Counted from the first letter of the stretch, positions 29,429-38,038 are shown. The stretch is 64,000 bases of DNA from Mycolicibacter sinensis (GCF_001667945.1 NZ_LZJK01000063.1:1-64000), one strand, 5' to 3'. Notes: a model not told the origin generated them from the letters alone. Made by a program: numbers and translations.

Positions 29429-30241
29429 TCAGCGGCCCCGCCAGCTTCCCCCGCGGTAACGCACCAGCTCAGCAGTTTCATCACGCAGGTCGCGTAGCTC
29501 CTGCGCCGTCCGCGTCGCGCTGCCGGCATCGATCAGCAGGCACGCCAACGCCCACCGCAACGGGACCAGTCCCGCCCGTCCGGCCTCGTCGAACGCGGCG
29601 TCGGCAACCGTGCGCGCCCGCTCCCGCTTCCCCGCACAGCACAGCGCCCCGGCCAGCACCACCTGGCTTTTCACCCGGTGGCGCACCATGTCTTCCCCGG
29701 CGCCCGAGACTAGCTCCACGGCCTGCTCGGCGTGCCGCACCGCGGTGGCGCCGTCGCCGGTGACCATCGCCAGCTCGGCCGTCACCCAGTTGTGGCGCAC
29801 CGCCAGCCGCGCCGGACCAGGCGGTTGGGGTGCCTGCCGGGCGCGGCCCAGCAGCGCCGCCGACGCCGCGAACCGCCCCACCCCCAGGGCATCGGCGGCC
29901 AGCCCCACCAGGGCATCGGCGGCGGCCTCCGGGTCGACTTCGTGGTCGTTGAGGGCCAGGGCCAGCGCCCGGCCGTCGAGGCCCCGGGCCAGATCGTGCC
30001 CGCCGAGCTGCCGGGCGAACGACGCCCGTGTGCTGTAGGCCAGCGAGGCCAGCGGGCCCTTGGGCGCCTCGCGCAGCAGCGCCGCCAGGTCAGCGTCCGC
30101 GCTGGCGTACCGGCCCTGCCCGCCTGCGGCGACGGCACGCAGCCACCGCTGCCGAGGTGTCGTCGCGGCCGGCAATGGCCAGCGGCCGGGCTCCTCGCCG
30201 AACGCGGCAGCAGCCAGCACCGCCTCGGGGTCCTGGATCAT
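29429..30241 (-). CDS. Conserved helical (TPR-like) protein, Rv3415c-like
   Basis: This 270-residue, Ala/Leu/Arg-rich, all-helical protein resembles repeats of the tetratricopeptide kind across its length, for example LASLAYSTRASFARQLGGHDLARGLDGRAL and QVVLAGALCCAGKRERARTVADAAFDEA. No enzyme motif is present. It corresponds to M. tuberculosis Rv3415c, a protein of unknown function next to whiB3. In M. tuberculosis, sigD and its anti-sigma gene rsdA lie between this gene and the Rv3412 homologue. Here the two outer genes touch end to end, so sigD-rsdA are missing at this locus. Confidence 0.82.
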   Translation of the reverse strand: MIQDPEAVLAAAAFGEEPGRWPLPAATTPRQRWLRAVAAGGQGRYASADADLAALLREAPKGPLASLAYSTRASFARQLGGHDLARGLDGRALALALNDHEVDPEAAADALVGLAADALGVGRFAASAALLGRARQAPQPPGPARLAVRHNWVTAELAMVTGDGATAVRHAEQAVELVSGAGEDMVRHRVKSQVVLAGALCCAGKRERARTVADAAFDEAGRAGLVPLRWALACLLIDAGSATRTAQELRDLRDETAELVRYRGGSWRGR

Positions 30242-30482
30242 CGCTGCGCGACGTTACGCGGCCGGTTCAGCGCCCTCGCCGTCCGCCCGGAAAAATATCC
30301 ACCCTCAGGGAATGTCCACCGTCTTAGGCCAGCCTTTCTTAACCGTTACGTAGGCCTAACTTCAGACGCTTTGGCTACGGTCCCCACAGCGCCGGAAACA
30401 GCCGGCGCTGTTTTACGCGCACCACCAAACACCTGAACGGCCGCAACCGATCCGGCCGACCGGCGTTTTGAGAGGGGTTCCC

Positions 30483-30773
30483 ATGCCACTGGTTGAGCAG
30501 CTGCCCGGCCGCAATGCGGACGTATGGGATTGGCAACTCCGAGGAGCGTGCCGGGGCGTCGATTCGTCGGTATTTTTTCCACCCGACGGCGAACGCGGCC
30601 GCGCCCGAGCGCAGCGGGAGCAGAACGCCAAGAAGTGGTGCCGCAACTGCCCGGTGATGGAGCAGTGCCGCCAGCACGCCCTTGCCGTCGGGGAGCCCTA
30701 CGGCATCTGGGGCGGCATGTCGGAGTCCGAGCGGCACGCCGCGCTGCGGTGCAATCTGCGGCGCAGCGGCTAG
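30483..30773 (+). CDS. whiB3: WhiB3 iron-sulfur redox-sensing transcription factor
   Basis: WhiB3 is a [4Fe-4S] protein that senses redox state and controls lipid and virulence genes through the primary sigma factor. The 96-residue product has the four cluster cysteines C23, C53, C56 and C62, the GIWGG turn at 74-78, and a basic C-terminus (CNLRRSG) that binds DNA. The C-terminus is shorter than in M. tuberculosis. The ATG at 30483 has a GAGAGGGG ribosome binding site; an earlier TTG would add five residues. The 240 bp before it hold the promoter, with an 8-bp palindrome TAGGCCTA near 30351, but no operator I can name. Confidence 0.94.
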   Translation: MPLVEQLPGRNADVWDWQLRGACRGVDSSVFFPPDGERGRARAQREQNAKKWCRNCPVMEQCRQHALAVGEPYGIWGGMSESERHAALRCNLRRSG

Positions 30774-30820
30774 CCCCGCCAGACCACCGGCCGACGGCGT
30801 CACATCCGCGGCCGTGGATC

Positions 30821-30850
30821 CGAACAGCCCCCGCTCGCGGGGGCTGTTCG
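30821..30850. terminator. Hairpin terminator downstream of whiB3
   Basis: Arms 30821-30834 and 30837-30850 form a perfect 14-bp, GC-rich stem with a very tight 2-nt loop. It lies 48 bp after the whiB3 stop and before the small secreted protein gene, so it probably ends whiB3 transcription. Confidence 0.75.
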
Positions 30851-30892
30851 CTATTGCACGCAATGTCAGACCCGTCGGGTTGAATCCCGGGC

Positions 30893-31138
30893 ATGCGATC
30901 TGCACCGGCATTCCTGGCAGTACTTGTCGCCTCGGTCGGCATCGGCCTGGCCGCCCCGGCCAGCGCCGCACCGGCCAGCTGCTTCGACCAGCGGCTCTGC
31001 GGCGATCTGAGCGACGTCTACTACTGCCCCGACACCGGCGCGGTGGTGGGCCCGTTCGGGGCCTGCCCCGCGCTGGTGACCGGCCCCTATGCGCCCGGCG
31101 GCCTGCGGCCCAACGACGGCTTGTCCCCGCTGGGGTGA
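30893..31138 (+). CDS. Small secreted protein of unknown function
   Basis: This protein has 81 residues. A Sec signal peptide covers about 1-25 with an AxA cleavage site (PASAAPA). The mature part of about 55 residues has four cysteines in CFDQRLCGDLSDVYYCPDTGAVVGPFGACP, which could form two disulfides, followed by a Pro/Gly-rich tail. I do not recognise a family. It lies between whiB3 and a DUF732 gene on the same strand, in a run of small exported proteins. Confidence 0.72.
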   Translation: MRSAPAFLAVLVASVGIGLAAPASAAPASCFDQRLCGDLSDVYYCPDTGAVVGPFGACPALVTGPYAPGGLRPNDGLSPLG

Positions 31139-31219
31139 TTGCCGCGTTATCCCCCATCGCCGGCCACCGCCCCGCTACGCTTCCAAACGGTCCAGGCCGT
31201 CGAAAGCGAGGGGAACAAC

Positions 31220-31531
31220 GTGCGCAAACAGCTTCTGTTCGGAACCATCGCGGCAGGATTCACCGTCGGTTTGATCGGCGCACCGATCGCCAGCGCCGAT
31301 GAGGCGGGCTTCCTCAATGAGCTGCGCGCCAACGGGTTCCCGGGTCTGTCCATCGGCGACGCCCAGATGCCCGACGGGGTGGTAGTCGCGAACGGCTGGA
31401 TGGCCTGCAACCGGCTGCACTTGGGTGAGAAGCCCGAACAGACACTGGCCCAGTTGAACCCGAACGACGTCGACAAGGGCCGCATGCTGCTCAACGCCGC
31501 CCAGCACCACCTGTGCCCGGACACGCTCTGA
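31220..31531 (+). CDS. Secreted DUF732 protein
   Basis: This 103-residue exported protein has a signal peptide ending ASADEAG. It then has the DUF732 pattern: FLNELRANGFPGLSIGDAQMPDGVVVANGWMACNRLHLGE, and a C-terminal helix with QHHLCPDTL. Two cysteines are spaced as in the family and probably form a disulfide. DUF732 proteins are common in mycobacteria and have no known function. The GTG at 31220 has a GAGGGGAA site; the longer in-frame upstream frame lacks a signal sequence at its start. It sits 81 bp after the small secreted protein. Confidence 0.85.
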   Translation: MRKQLLFGTIAAGFTVGLIGAPIASADEAGFLNELRANGFPGLSIGDAQMPDGVVVANGWMACNRLHLGEKPEQTLAQLNPNDVDKGRMLLNAAQHHLCPDTL

Positions 31532-31634
31532 CCGGCCCGGGACAGGCGGCGAAACGCCCGCCCGCGATTTGACTGGCACGTCAGACATCCACTGAAACGC
31601 CCAACTCAATCTCAGCGTGTGATAAGCACAGTCG

Positions 31635-32630
31635 ATGAGAACGCGGGGTGCAGCACTAAAAGCGACAGTTGCCGAGGTTGCCGTCGCAGGCGTCCTGTGT
31701 GCCGCGGCCGGCGTGGGGATCAGCCAAACCGTGAGCGCCGCGGCCGCACTGCTGGCCTCGACCGGTCCGCTGGCGGGCAGCGTGACGGCGCTCATCCTGG
31801 GCGGAACCACCGAGCCGACGCCGTCACCGGAATTCGCGCGATCCGCCGAGAACCTGTTTCTGAACCCGCTGGGCTTCGACGGCGGTGCCACCGGCTCGAC
31901 GGTCTGCTACATGGACGGAACCGACCCGTGCAGCGCCCCCCTACAGGTGCTGACCACGCCCGAACTGATCCAGCAGGGCCCCAGCAGCCTCACCGCCGCC
32001 TCGGCGATCGTCCTCGCCGTGCAGAACGAATTCAACGCCAACCCAGGCGCATTCGACGCCGAGCACCCCCTGACGATCTTCGGGTATTCGCAGAGCGCCA
32101 CGGCTGAGTCGATCGCCATGACCCGGCTCGCCGAACTCGGAATCCCCAGCAGCGCACTACATTTCGTGTTCATCGGCGACCCGTCCACCCCGGACGGCAT
32201 CTGGCAACACATCCAAGCGGCCATGGACGCGACGCTGGGCCCCGATTTGACGAACTACCTGCTCAAATTGTTCGGCATGACCGAAGTGCTCGGCAACCTG
32301 ACCCCGAATGACCTGTATCCGGCAACGATTTACGGGCTGCCTGGCGATCCGGTCTCCAACTTCACCGACGTGTACGCAGATAAGGGTCTCTTCGGTGCGC
32401 TGCTGGATGTGCTGTGGCCGCACGTGTGGTACCTGGGGCTGACACCGGAGCAGGTCGCCGACGCGACCACCACCGTCGACGGCGCCCTGACCTACGTCGA
32501 CATCAACGCCGACGACATCAACGGTCTCGACGCCTGGCTCAACGCGGTCTTCGTCGGTGGAGCGGCCAACAGCGGCATCTTCGAGAGCCTGTGGGACTCT
32601 CTGCAACTGTTGTTCAACAACTTCTTCTGA
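31635..32630 (+). CDS. Secreted PE-PPE domain esterase-like protein, copy 1
   Basis: This 331-residue protein has an N-terminal hydrophobic signal region at about 10-37 (with an AxA site) in place of a PE or PPE domain. A PE-PPE alpha/beta-hydrolase domain follows. It shows TALILGGTTEPTPSPEF, a TTPEL block, and the serine elbow GYSQSATAES that holds the likely nucleophile. In known PE/PPE proteins this domain has esterase or lipase-like activity. A paralogue of nearly equal length lies at 33988-34986. The 3' end overlaps the convergent mmsB gene by 17 bp. Substrate unknown. Confidence 0.85.
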   Translation: MRTRGAALKATVAEVAVAGVLCAAAGVGISQTVSAAAALLASTGPLAGSVTALILGGTTEPTPSPEFARSAENLFLNPLGFDGGATGSTVCYMDGTDPCSAPLQVLTTPELIQQGPSSLTAASAIVLAVQNEFNANPGAFDAEHPLTIFGYSQSATAESIAMTRLAELGIPSSALHFVFIGDPSTPDGIWQHIQAAMDATLGPDLTNYLLKLFGMTEVLGNLTPNDLYPATIYGLPGDPVSNFTDVYADKGLFGALLDVLWPHVWYLGLTPEQVADATTTVDGALTYVDINADDINGLDAWLNAVFVGGAANSGIFESLWDSLQLLFNNFF

Positions 32631-33501
32631 CCGCCCCGACGGTGACGCCGGCGGCGTTCTCCAACACTTTGACGATCGAGGTGAAATCGGACTCGGGGCC
32701 TTGTTCGCGCAGCGTCGACTCCCACATGCCGGCCACCGCGTCGGCCAGGGGCCGCGGTAGGCCGAGGGCTGCCGCTTCGTCGAGGTAGAGCCGGACGTCC
32801 TTGACCATCAGGCCGGTCGCGAACCCGTAGTCGAAGGTGCGTGGCAGCACCGCCTTGGGAAACTTGTCGCGGCTGGCGTGGGTTCCGCCGGAGCCGGCAT
32901 TGAGCACGTCGAGCATCACCTGCGGGTCGAGACCGGCCTTGACGCCCATCACGATGACCTCAGCGGTGGCGGCCAGCGTGGCGGCCGCCATCAGATTGTT
33001 GACCAGCTTCATCGTCTGGGCGGCGCCGGGCTTTTCACCGACGAAGAACGGCCGGCCGAGTTCGTCCAGCAGCGGCTTGGCGGTGTCGAACGCGGCCGGG
33101 GGCCCCGACACCATGATCGCCAGGCCGCCCTGCTGCGCCCCGCTCACGCCGCCGCTGACCGGCGCATCCAGCGCGGCGATTCCCCGGGCGGCCAGCGTGT
33201 CGTGATTGCGCTGCGCCAGTTCGCTTCCGACGGTCGACAGGTCGATGAACAGCGTGGCCGTCGCACTTTCAGCGACCTCGTCGGCGACCGCCGCCGACGC
33301 CGGCAACGACGGCAGGCTGGCCAGCACGATCTGCGCCCGGTCGGCCACCTCCCGCACCGAGGACGCACCGGACGCGCCGAATCTCGTTGCGCGCTCGACC
33401 ACGTCGTCGCGGGTGTCGTAGACGATCAGTTCGCGTCCCGCCCCCGCCAGCCGGTGCGCCATGGGAAAGCCCATATTGCCCAAACCGATGAAGCCGATCA
33501 T
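32614..33501 (-). CDS. mmsB: 3-hydroxyisobutyrate dehydrogenase-like enzyme
   Basis: This 295-residue beta-hydroxyacid dehydrogenase starts with the NAD-binding IGFIGLGNMGFPMAHRL. It has the signature FIDLSTVGSELAQR, the substrate-binding APVSGGVSGAQQG, and the catalytic Lys in TMKLVNNLMAAA. It would oxidise 3-hydroxyisobutyrate in valine breakdown, or a related beta-hydroxyacid. Its ATG overlaps the decarboxylase stop by 4 bp, so the two are cotranslated. Substrate specificity cannot be fixed from sequence, so the mmsB name is by family. Confidence 0.85.
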   Translation of the reverse strand: MIGFIGLGNMGFPMAHRLAGAGRELIVYDTRDDVVERATRFGASGASSVREVADRAQIVLASLPSLPASAAVADEVAESATATLFIDLSTVGSELAQRNHDTLAARGIAALDAPVSGGVSGAQQGGLAIMVSGPPAAFDTAKPLLDELGRPFFVGEKPGAAQTMKLVNNLMAAATLAATAEVIVMGVKAGLDPQVMLDVLNAGSGGTHASRDKFPKAVLPRTFDYGFATGLMVKDVRLYLDEAAALGLPRPLADAVAGMWESTLREQGPESDFTSIVKVLENAAGVTVGAVRRSC

Positions 33502-33872
33502 TGCTGCGTCTCGTATTCGGCGAAGGCGTCGCGGGCGATCCGGAAGCTGTCCACCGCCGCGGGAACACCGGCGTAGATCGCCACCTGCATGAAGACCTCC
33601 CGGATCTCGTCGCGGGTGACGCCGTTGGTGAGCGCTCCTTTGACGTGGGTGCGAAGTTCGTTGGGCCGGTTGAGCACTGCGAGCATCGCCAGGTTGAGCA
33701 TGCTGCGCGTCTTACGCGACAGCCCCTCGCGGCCCCATACCGCGCCCCAGCAGTATTCGGTGACCAAGTCCTGGAAGGGCTTTGAGAAGTCATCACCGGC
33801 GGCGGCGACATAGGCGTTGCCCAGCACCGCGGCGCGGATCTCGCGGCCCCGCTCGTAGGTGGGTCGGTCCAT
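33498..33872 (-). CDS. Carboxymuconolactone decarboxylase / AhpD-like protein
   Basis: This 124-residue helical protein belongs to the carboxymuconolactone decarboxylase family (YCWGAVWGREGLSRKTRSMLNLAMLAVLNRPNELRTHVKGALTNGVTRDEIREVFMQVAIYAGVPAA). The redox CxxC of AhpD is absent, so it is more like gamma-carboxymuconolactone decarboxylases. The ATG at 33872 has an AAAGGAGA site. It is the first gene of a two-gene operon with the dehydrogenase and is divergent from the second PE-PPE gene 115 bp away. The pair may belong to a catabolic route for aromatic or branched-chain acids, which is inference. Confidence 0.85.
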   Translation of the reverse strand: MDRPTYERGREIRAAVLGNAYVAAAGDDFSKPFQDLVTEYCWGAVWGREGLSRKTRSMLNLAMLAVLNRPNELRTHVKGALTNGVTRDEIREVFMQVAIYAGVPAAVDSFRIARDAFAEYETQQ

Positions 33873-33987
33873 GGTTCTCCTTTGGCGCCGTCTGCGGGGC
33901 TGCACCCCGCCGAGAAAGACAGTGAGAACCCTAGACTCAAATATGAGAACGGGATACTCTCATGCAGCACACAGCGGGGAGGATGCG

Positions 33988-34986
33988 ATGACTCAGGTCA
34001 CGTCACGAAATGCGTACAAGGCGGTCGCTCAGCTCGCGGTCGCCGGGCTGCTAGTCGCCGCGGCCGGCGTGGGGGTCAGCCAAACGGTCAGCGCCGCGGC
34101 CACGCTGCTCGCCTCCACCGGCCCGCTGGCCGGCAGCCAGACCGCGCTCATCCTCGGCGGAACCGGCCAGCCGACGCCCTCACCCGAATTCGCGCGATCC
34201 GCCGAGAATCTCTATCTCAACCCGCTCGGTTTCAATGGCGGCTCGACCGATTCGACGGTCTGCTACATGGACGGCACCGACCCGTGCAGTGCCCCACTAC
34301 AGGTGCTGACCACACCGGAACTGTTCCAGCAGGGGCCGAGCAGCCTCACCGGCGCGGGGCTCATCGTGCTCGCGGTCCAGAACGCCTTCGCCGCCAACCC
34401 GGGCGCCTACGATGCCGAACACCCGCTGACGATCTTCGGCTACTCCCAAAGCGCCACCGCCGAATCCATCGCGATGACCCGACTCGCCGAATCGGGCATC
34501 CCGCTGGACTCGCTGCACTTCGTGTTCATCGGCAATCCGTCTGCACCGGACGGCGTCTGGCAATACCTGGAAGCCGCCATGTACGCCACGCTGGGCAAGG
34601 ACCTCTCGGACTACCTGCTCAAGCTGCTCGGCATGACCGAAGTCCTCGGTAACCTGACACCCAACGACCTGTACGCGGCCACCATTTACGGTCTGCCCGA
34701 TGATCCGGTCGCAAACTTCGCCGACGTCTACGCCGCCGACGGCCTGTGGGCCGCGTTGGGCGGCATCTTCGGGCCGCACGTGGAGTATCTGGGGCTGACC
34801 CCGGAGCAGATCGCCAACGCCAGCGCCACGGTCGACGGCGCCCTGACCTACATCAACATCGACAACAGCGAGATCAACGCCTTCGACGCCTGGCTCAGCG
34901 CCCTACTGTTCCACGGGGTCGCCACCAGCGATCCGTTCCAGGCTCTGTTCGACTCGATGAATCTACTTTTCAGCAACTTCTTCTGA
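33988..34986 (+). CDS. Secreted PE-PPE domain esterase-like protein, copy 2
   Basis: This 332-residue paralogue of the gene at 31635-32630 shows long identical stretches, such as TPSPEFARSAENL and GYSQSATAESIAMTRLAE, and an equal length. The signal region (about 14-37) is again hydrophobic with AxA. The catalytic elbow GYSQSATAES is intact. The C-terminus ends LLFSNFF, matching LLFNNFF in copy 1. A GGGGAGG site precedes the ATG at 33988. The two copies are in the same orientation, separated by an oppositely oriented dehydrogenase/decarboxylase pair. Extracellular esterase is the likely role. Confidence 0.85.
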   Translation: MTQVTSRNAYKAVAQLAVAGLLVAAAGVGVSQTVSAAATLLASTGPLAGSQTALILGGTGQPTPSPEFARSAENLYLNPLGFNGGSTDSTVCYMDGTDPCSAPLQVLTTPELFQQGPSSLTGAGLIVLAVQNAFAANPGAYDAEHPLTIFGYSQSATAESIAMTRLAESGIPLDSLHFVFIGNPSAPDGVWQYLEAAMYATLGKDLSDYLLKLLGMTEVLGNLTPNDLYAATIYGLPDDPVANFADVYAADGLWAALGGIFGPHVEYLGLTPEQIANASATVDGALTYINIDNSEINAFDAWLSALLFHGVATSDPFQALFDSMNLLFSNFF

Positions 34987-35034
34987 GCCGTGCACAGCCT
35001 GGAACGAATCGTGTTGGGGCCCGCAAATTCTCGA

Positions 35035-35316
35035 TTAGCCGTGCGGGGCCTCGGATATCTTGCTGTCCGGAGTCCCCACTGTCTTGCAGTAGGTCGAGAC
35101 GGACAAGCGGGTCGCAGAAATCTCCAGATTGGAGGGATCGGCGCCGCTCTTGTCTTTGAGCATCTTGCTGATCTCGTCGTCCTGCTTCTTCTCGTCCTGC
35201 TCGACGAAGTCCTTACACCGGGTGTCGCCACCGGTGTTGATCACCTTCGATGCCGAGCACCCGCCGGAAAGAAGAATCCCGAGCGCAAAGGCAATGAGCG
35301 CAACGTGTTTCATCAT
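35035..35316 (-). CDS. Small lipoprotein, possibly HdeA-like
   Basis: This 93-residue lipoprotein has an N-terminal signal with lipobox LLSGGC. The mature part is charged, with two cysteines (TRCKDF and STYCKTV) about 40 residues apart and many Lys/Asp/Glu. This resembles acid-stress HdeA-type chaperones, but the similarity is only suggestive. The start at 35316 is one of two adjacent ATGs behind a GAGGAG site. It lies 8 bp downstream of the GlsB-like gene and is probably cotranscribed. Together the pair suggests an envelope stress role. Confidence 0.7.
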   Translation of the reverse strand: MMKHVALIAFALGILLSGGCSASKVINTGGDTRCKDFVEQDEKKQDDEISKMLKDKSGADPSNLEISATRLSVSTYCKTVGTPDSKISEAPHG

Positions 35317-35324
35317 CCCGCTCC

Positions 35325-35624
35325 TCACGCGTCGCGACCGGCCAGGCGCAGCAGCCACAGCAGGATGACCGCGCCCAGGATTGCGGTGAACAAGGTGAAC
35401 CACCAGCCCCCGCTCGCCGTGTCGACCACGAAGCTGAGCAGGAATCCGCCGATGAGCGCACCGACGACACCTACGACGATGTCGGTGAGCAGGCCGAACT
35501 TGGTCTTCATGATGAGGCCCGCGATCCAACCGGCAATAGCGCCGATAATTATGTAACCGATCCATCCGACACTGGTCAACGTTGTAGAGCGAGCCAGGAA
35601 TTCAGTAGCCGCCACTGGGTCCAT
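35325..35624 (-). CDS. GlsB/YeaQ/YmgE family stress membrane protein
   Basis: This 99-residue membrane protein has three predicted helices at about 20-39, 45-66 and 75-93. The family signature is in GYIIIGAIAGWIAGLIMKTKFGLLTDIVVGVVGALIGGFLL. The family is stress-induced and of unknown mechanism (it was named transglycosylase-associated). An AAAGGAGATCACC site precedes the ATG. It is followed after 8 bp by a small lipoprotein gene. Upstream, 35625-35812 holds a hairpin and no gene. Confidence 0.88.
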   Translation of the reverse strand: MDPVAATEFLARSTTLTSVGWIGYIIIGAIAGWIAGLIMKTKFGLLTDIVVGVVGALIGGFLLSFVVDTASGGWWFTLFTAILGAVILLWLLRLAGRDA

Positions 35625-35730
35625 GGTGATCTCCTTTACCGCGCCTTCAATACACCGTCCTGTTCGACGACGCGATGGATCAATACCCGTTTTGCGCGGT
35701 TACAAACTCGGAATACACCACCGAGCGGAC

Positions 35731-35770
35731 GCGAGCGCCCCCATTTCAGCTCCGAAATGGGGGCGCTCGC
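35731..35770 (-). terminator. Terminator-like hairpin after groEL1
   Basis: Arms 35731-35747 and 35754-35770 form a perfect 17-bp stem with a 6-nt loop. It lies 43 bp beyond the groEL1 stop on the minus strand and before the GlsB gene, so it should end groES-groEL1 transcripts. Confidence 0.8.
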
Positions 35771-35812
35771 TAGGGGTACCGCCCGCGTGCGGGGGACCGT
35801 TCGTCGCCGGGA

Positions 35813-37432
35813 CTAGTGCGCGTGCCCGTGGTGCCCGTGGGCGTCGGCGGCTTCCTCGGCCGGCTTGTCGACCACCGCGGTCTCGGTGGTCAGCACCATC
35901 CGCGCCACCGAGGCGGCGTTGAGCACCGCCGAACGGGTCACCTTGACCGGGTCGACGATCCCGTCGGCGGCCAGGTCACCGTAGGACAGCGTCGCGGCGT
36001 TGAAGCCCTGCCCGGACGGCAGCTCGGCCACCTTGCTGGTCACCACCGCGCCGTCGACGCCGGCGTTGGTGGCGATCCAGTACAGCGGCGCGCTCAGCGC
36101 AGCGGCGAACACCTCCACGCCCAGCTTCTCGTCGCCGGTCAGCGTGGACTGCAGCTCCGACAGCGCCGCGCGGGCCTGCACCAGGGCGGCGCCGCCGCCG
36201 GGGACGATGCCCTCCTCGACCGCGGCCTTGGCCGCCGCCACCGCGTCCTCGACCCGGTGCTTGCGCTCCTTCAAAGCGGTCTCGGTGGCTGCGCCCACCT
36301 TGATCACGGCCACGCCGCCGGCCAGCTTGGCCAGCCGCTCTTCGAGCTTCTCGCGGTCCCAGTCGGAGTCGGTCGCCTCGATCTCGGCGCGCAGCTGCTT
36401 GACCCGGGCGGCGATCGCCTCGGGGGTGCCGGCCCCGTCGACGATGACGGTGTCGTCCTTGGACACCACCACCCGGCGGGCGGAGCCGAGCACGTCGAGA
36501 CCGGCCTCGCGCAGCGTCAGCCCGACGTCGGGGTTGATCACCTGGGCGCCGGTGACGACCGCGAGGTCCTCCAGGAACGCCTTACGTCGGTCGCCGAAGT
36601 AGGGCGCCTTGACCGCGACGGCCTTGAGGGTCTTGCGGATCGCGTTGACCACCAGCGTCGACAGCGGCTCGCCCTCGACGTCCTCGGCGATGATCACCAG
36701 CGGCTTGCCCGCCTCGACGACCTTCTCCAGCAGCGGCAGCAGGTCGGGCAGAGAGCTGATCTTGTCCCGGTGCAGCAGGATCAGCGCGTCCTCCAGGACG
36801 GCCTCCTGCGAGTCGAAGTCGGTGACGAAGTAGGCCGACAGGAAGCCCTTGTCGAAGCCGACGCCGTCGGTGATCTGCAGCTCGGTCGACAGGGTCGAGG
36901 ACTCCTCCACGCTGACCACACCGTCGCTGCCGACCTTGGTCATCGCCTCCCCGACCAGCTCGCCGATCTCCTCGTCGCGCGAGGACACGTTGGCCACCTG
37001 CGCGATCGACTCCTTGCCGGCGACCGGGGTGGCCGCGGCCAGCAGCGCCGACGACACCGCGTCGGCGGCCTTGGCGATCCCGGCGCCCAGCGCGATCGGG
37101 TTGGCGCCGGCCGCGACATTGCGCAGGCCGCCGGAGATGATGGCCTGGGCCAGCACGGTGGCTGTCGTGGTGCCGTCGCCGGCCACGTCGTTGGTCTTGG
37201 TGGCCACCGACTTCACCAGCTGCGCGCCGAGGTTTTCGAACGGGTCCTCCAGGTCGATCTCCCGGGCCACGGCGACGCCGTCCATGGTCACCGTGGGGCC
37301 GCCGAACGCCTTGGCCAGCACCACGGTGCGGCCGCGCGGGCCCAACGTGACCCGGACCGCGTCGGCGAGCTTGTCGACGCCGGTCTCCATTGCCCGACGG
37401 GCGGACTCGTTGAACTCAATCTGCTTGCTCAC
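35813..37432 (-). CDS. groEL1: GroEL1 chaperonin with His-rich tail
   Basis: This is a 60-kDa chaperonin subunit of 539 residues. The ATPase signature is intact ([18 protein letters not shown] and the GAGTPEAI block), as is [13 protein letters not shown]. The C-terminus ends in HGHHGHAH instead of the Gly-Gly-Met repeats of housekeeping GroEL2, which marks it as GroEL1 (Cpn60.1). In M. smegmatis, GroEL1 is linked to mycolate synthesis and biofilm formation, and the His tail can bind metal. The start is GTG. It lies 101 bp after groES and shares its heat-inducible promoter. Confidence 0.96.
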   Translation of the reverse strand: MSKQIEFNESARRAMETGVDKLADAVRVTLGPRGRTVVLAKAFGGPTVTMDGVAVAREIDLEDPFENLGAQLVKSVATKTNDVAGDGTTTATVLAQAIISGGLRNVAAGANPIALGAGIAKAADAVSSALLAAATPVAGKESIAQVANVSSRDEEIGELVGEAMTKVGSDGVVSVEESSTLSTELQITDGVGFDKGFLSAYFVTDFDSQEAVLEDALILLHRDKISSLPDLLPLLEKVVEAGKPLVIIAEDVEGEPLSTLVVNAIRKTLKAVAVKAPYFGDRRKAFLEDLAVVTGAQVINPDVGLTLREAGLDVLGSARRVVVSKDDTVIVDGAGTPEAIAARVKQLRAEIEATDSDWDREKLEERLAKLAGGVAVIKVGAATETALKERKHRVEDAVAAAKAAVEEGIVPGGGAALVQARAALSELQSTLTGDEKLGVEVFAAALSAPLYWIATNAGVDGAVVTSKVAELPSGQGFNAATLSYGDLAADGIVDPVKVTRSAVLNAASVARMVLTTETAVVDKPAEEAADAHGHHGHAH

Positions 37433-37533
37433 GAATGTTCAACCCTTTCCTTCACGCGTGCCGCCCCGGACATCACCCGTAATACGGGGATCTCCGGGGC
37501 GGGCACGGTGGTTGCTTGTGGCTACTTGCCGAC

Positions 37534-37836
37534 CTACTTGCCGACGATGGCCAGCACGTCGCGCGCGGACAGGATCAGGTACTCCTCACCGGCGTACTTG
37601 ATCTCGGTGCCGCCGTACTTGCTGTAGATGACGACGTCGCCTTCCTTGACGTCCAGCGGGATCCGCTTGTCGCCATCCTCGTCCCAGCGGCCGGGGCCGA
37701 CGGCAACGACGGTGCCTTCCTGCGGCTTCTCCTTGGCGGTGTCCGGAATGACCAGACCGGAAGCGGTCGTGGTCTCGGCCTCGTTGGCCTGAACGAGGAT
37801 CTTGTCCTCGAGTGGCTTGATGTTCACGCTCGCCAC
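37534..37836 (-). CDS. groES: GroES co-chaperonin
   Basis: GroES is the 10-kDa co-chaperonin that caps GroEL. The 100-residue protein begins [21 protein letters not shown], contains the mobile loop ([20 protein letters not shown]), and ends [14 protein letters not shown]. The GTG at 37836 has a GGAGG site and gives the usual 100 residues; an upstream in-frame ATG at 37854 would add six. It is transcribed from the CIRCE-controlled promoter about 140 bp upstream and heads the groES-groEL1 operon. Confidence 0.97.
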   Translation of the reverse strand: MASVNIKPLEDKILVQANEAETTTASGLVIPDTAKEKPQEGTVVAVGPGRWDEDGDKRIPLDVKEGDVVIYSKYGGTEIKYAGEEYLILSARDVLAIVGK

Positions 37837-37977
37837 GATTGGAGCCCTCCACATTGTCTGGATGTGACCCGGCGTCGGCCGGGCCCATCGGAACGTACTT
37901 ACTTAAGGTGTTCGGCATTCGTGCGAGCCCTCGCATCGTCGTCGCGGGTGCCGAGCAAGGAATCGACCGACTGCCAC

Positions 37978-38004
37978 CTAGCACTCTATACATGAGAGTG
38001 CTAG
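37978..38004 (-). promoter_or_regulatory. CIRCE element (HrcA operator) for groES-groEL1
   Basis: A perfect 9-9-9 inverted repeat CTAGCACTC-N9-GAGTGCTAG matches the CIRCE consensus TTAGCACTC-N9-GAGTGCTAA. It lies about 140 bp upstream of groES. The heat-shock repressor HrcA is known to bind this element. A second overlapping palindrome GTGCTAGCAC follows at 37999-38008. Confidence 0.93.
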
Positions 38005-38038
38005 CACTCAAGGAGGGCCTGCGACAAGCTGCGGCTCG

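Noticed and set aside
30340..30380. Iron-box-like palindrome TAGGCCTA before whiB3
   Set aside because: It is only 8 bp and lacks the flanking TTAGGTTAG/CTAACCTAA bases, so IdeR control is not claimed.
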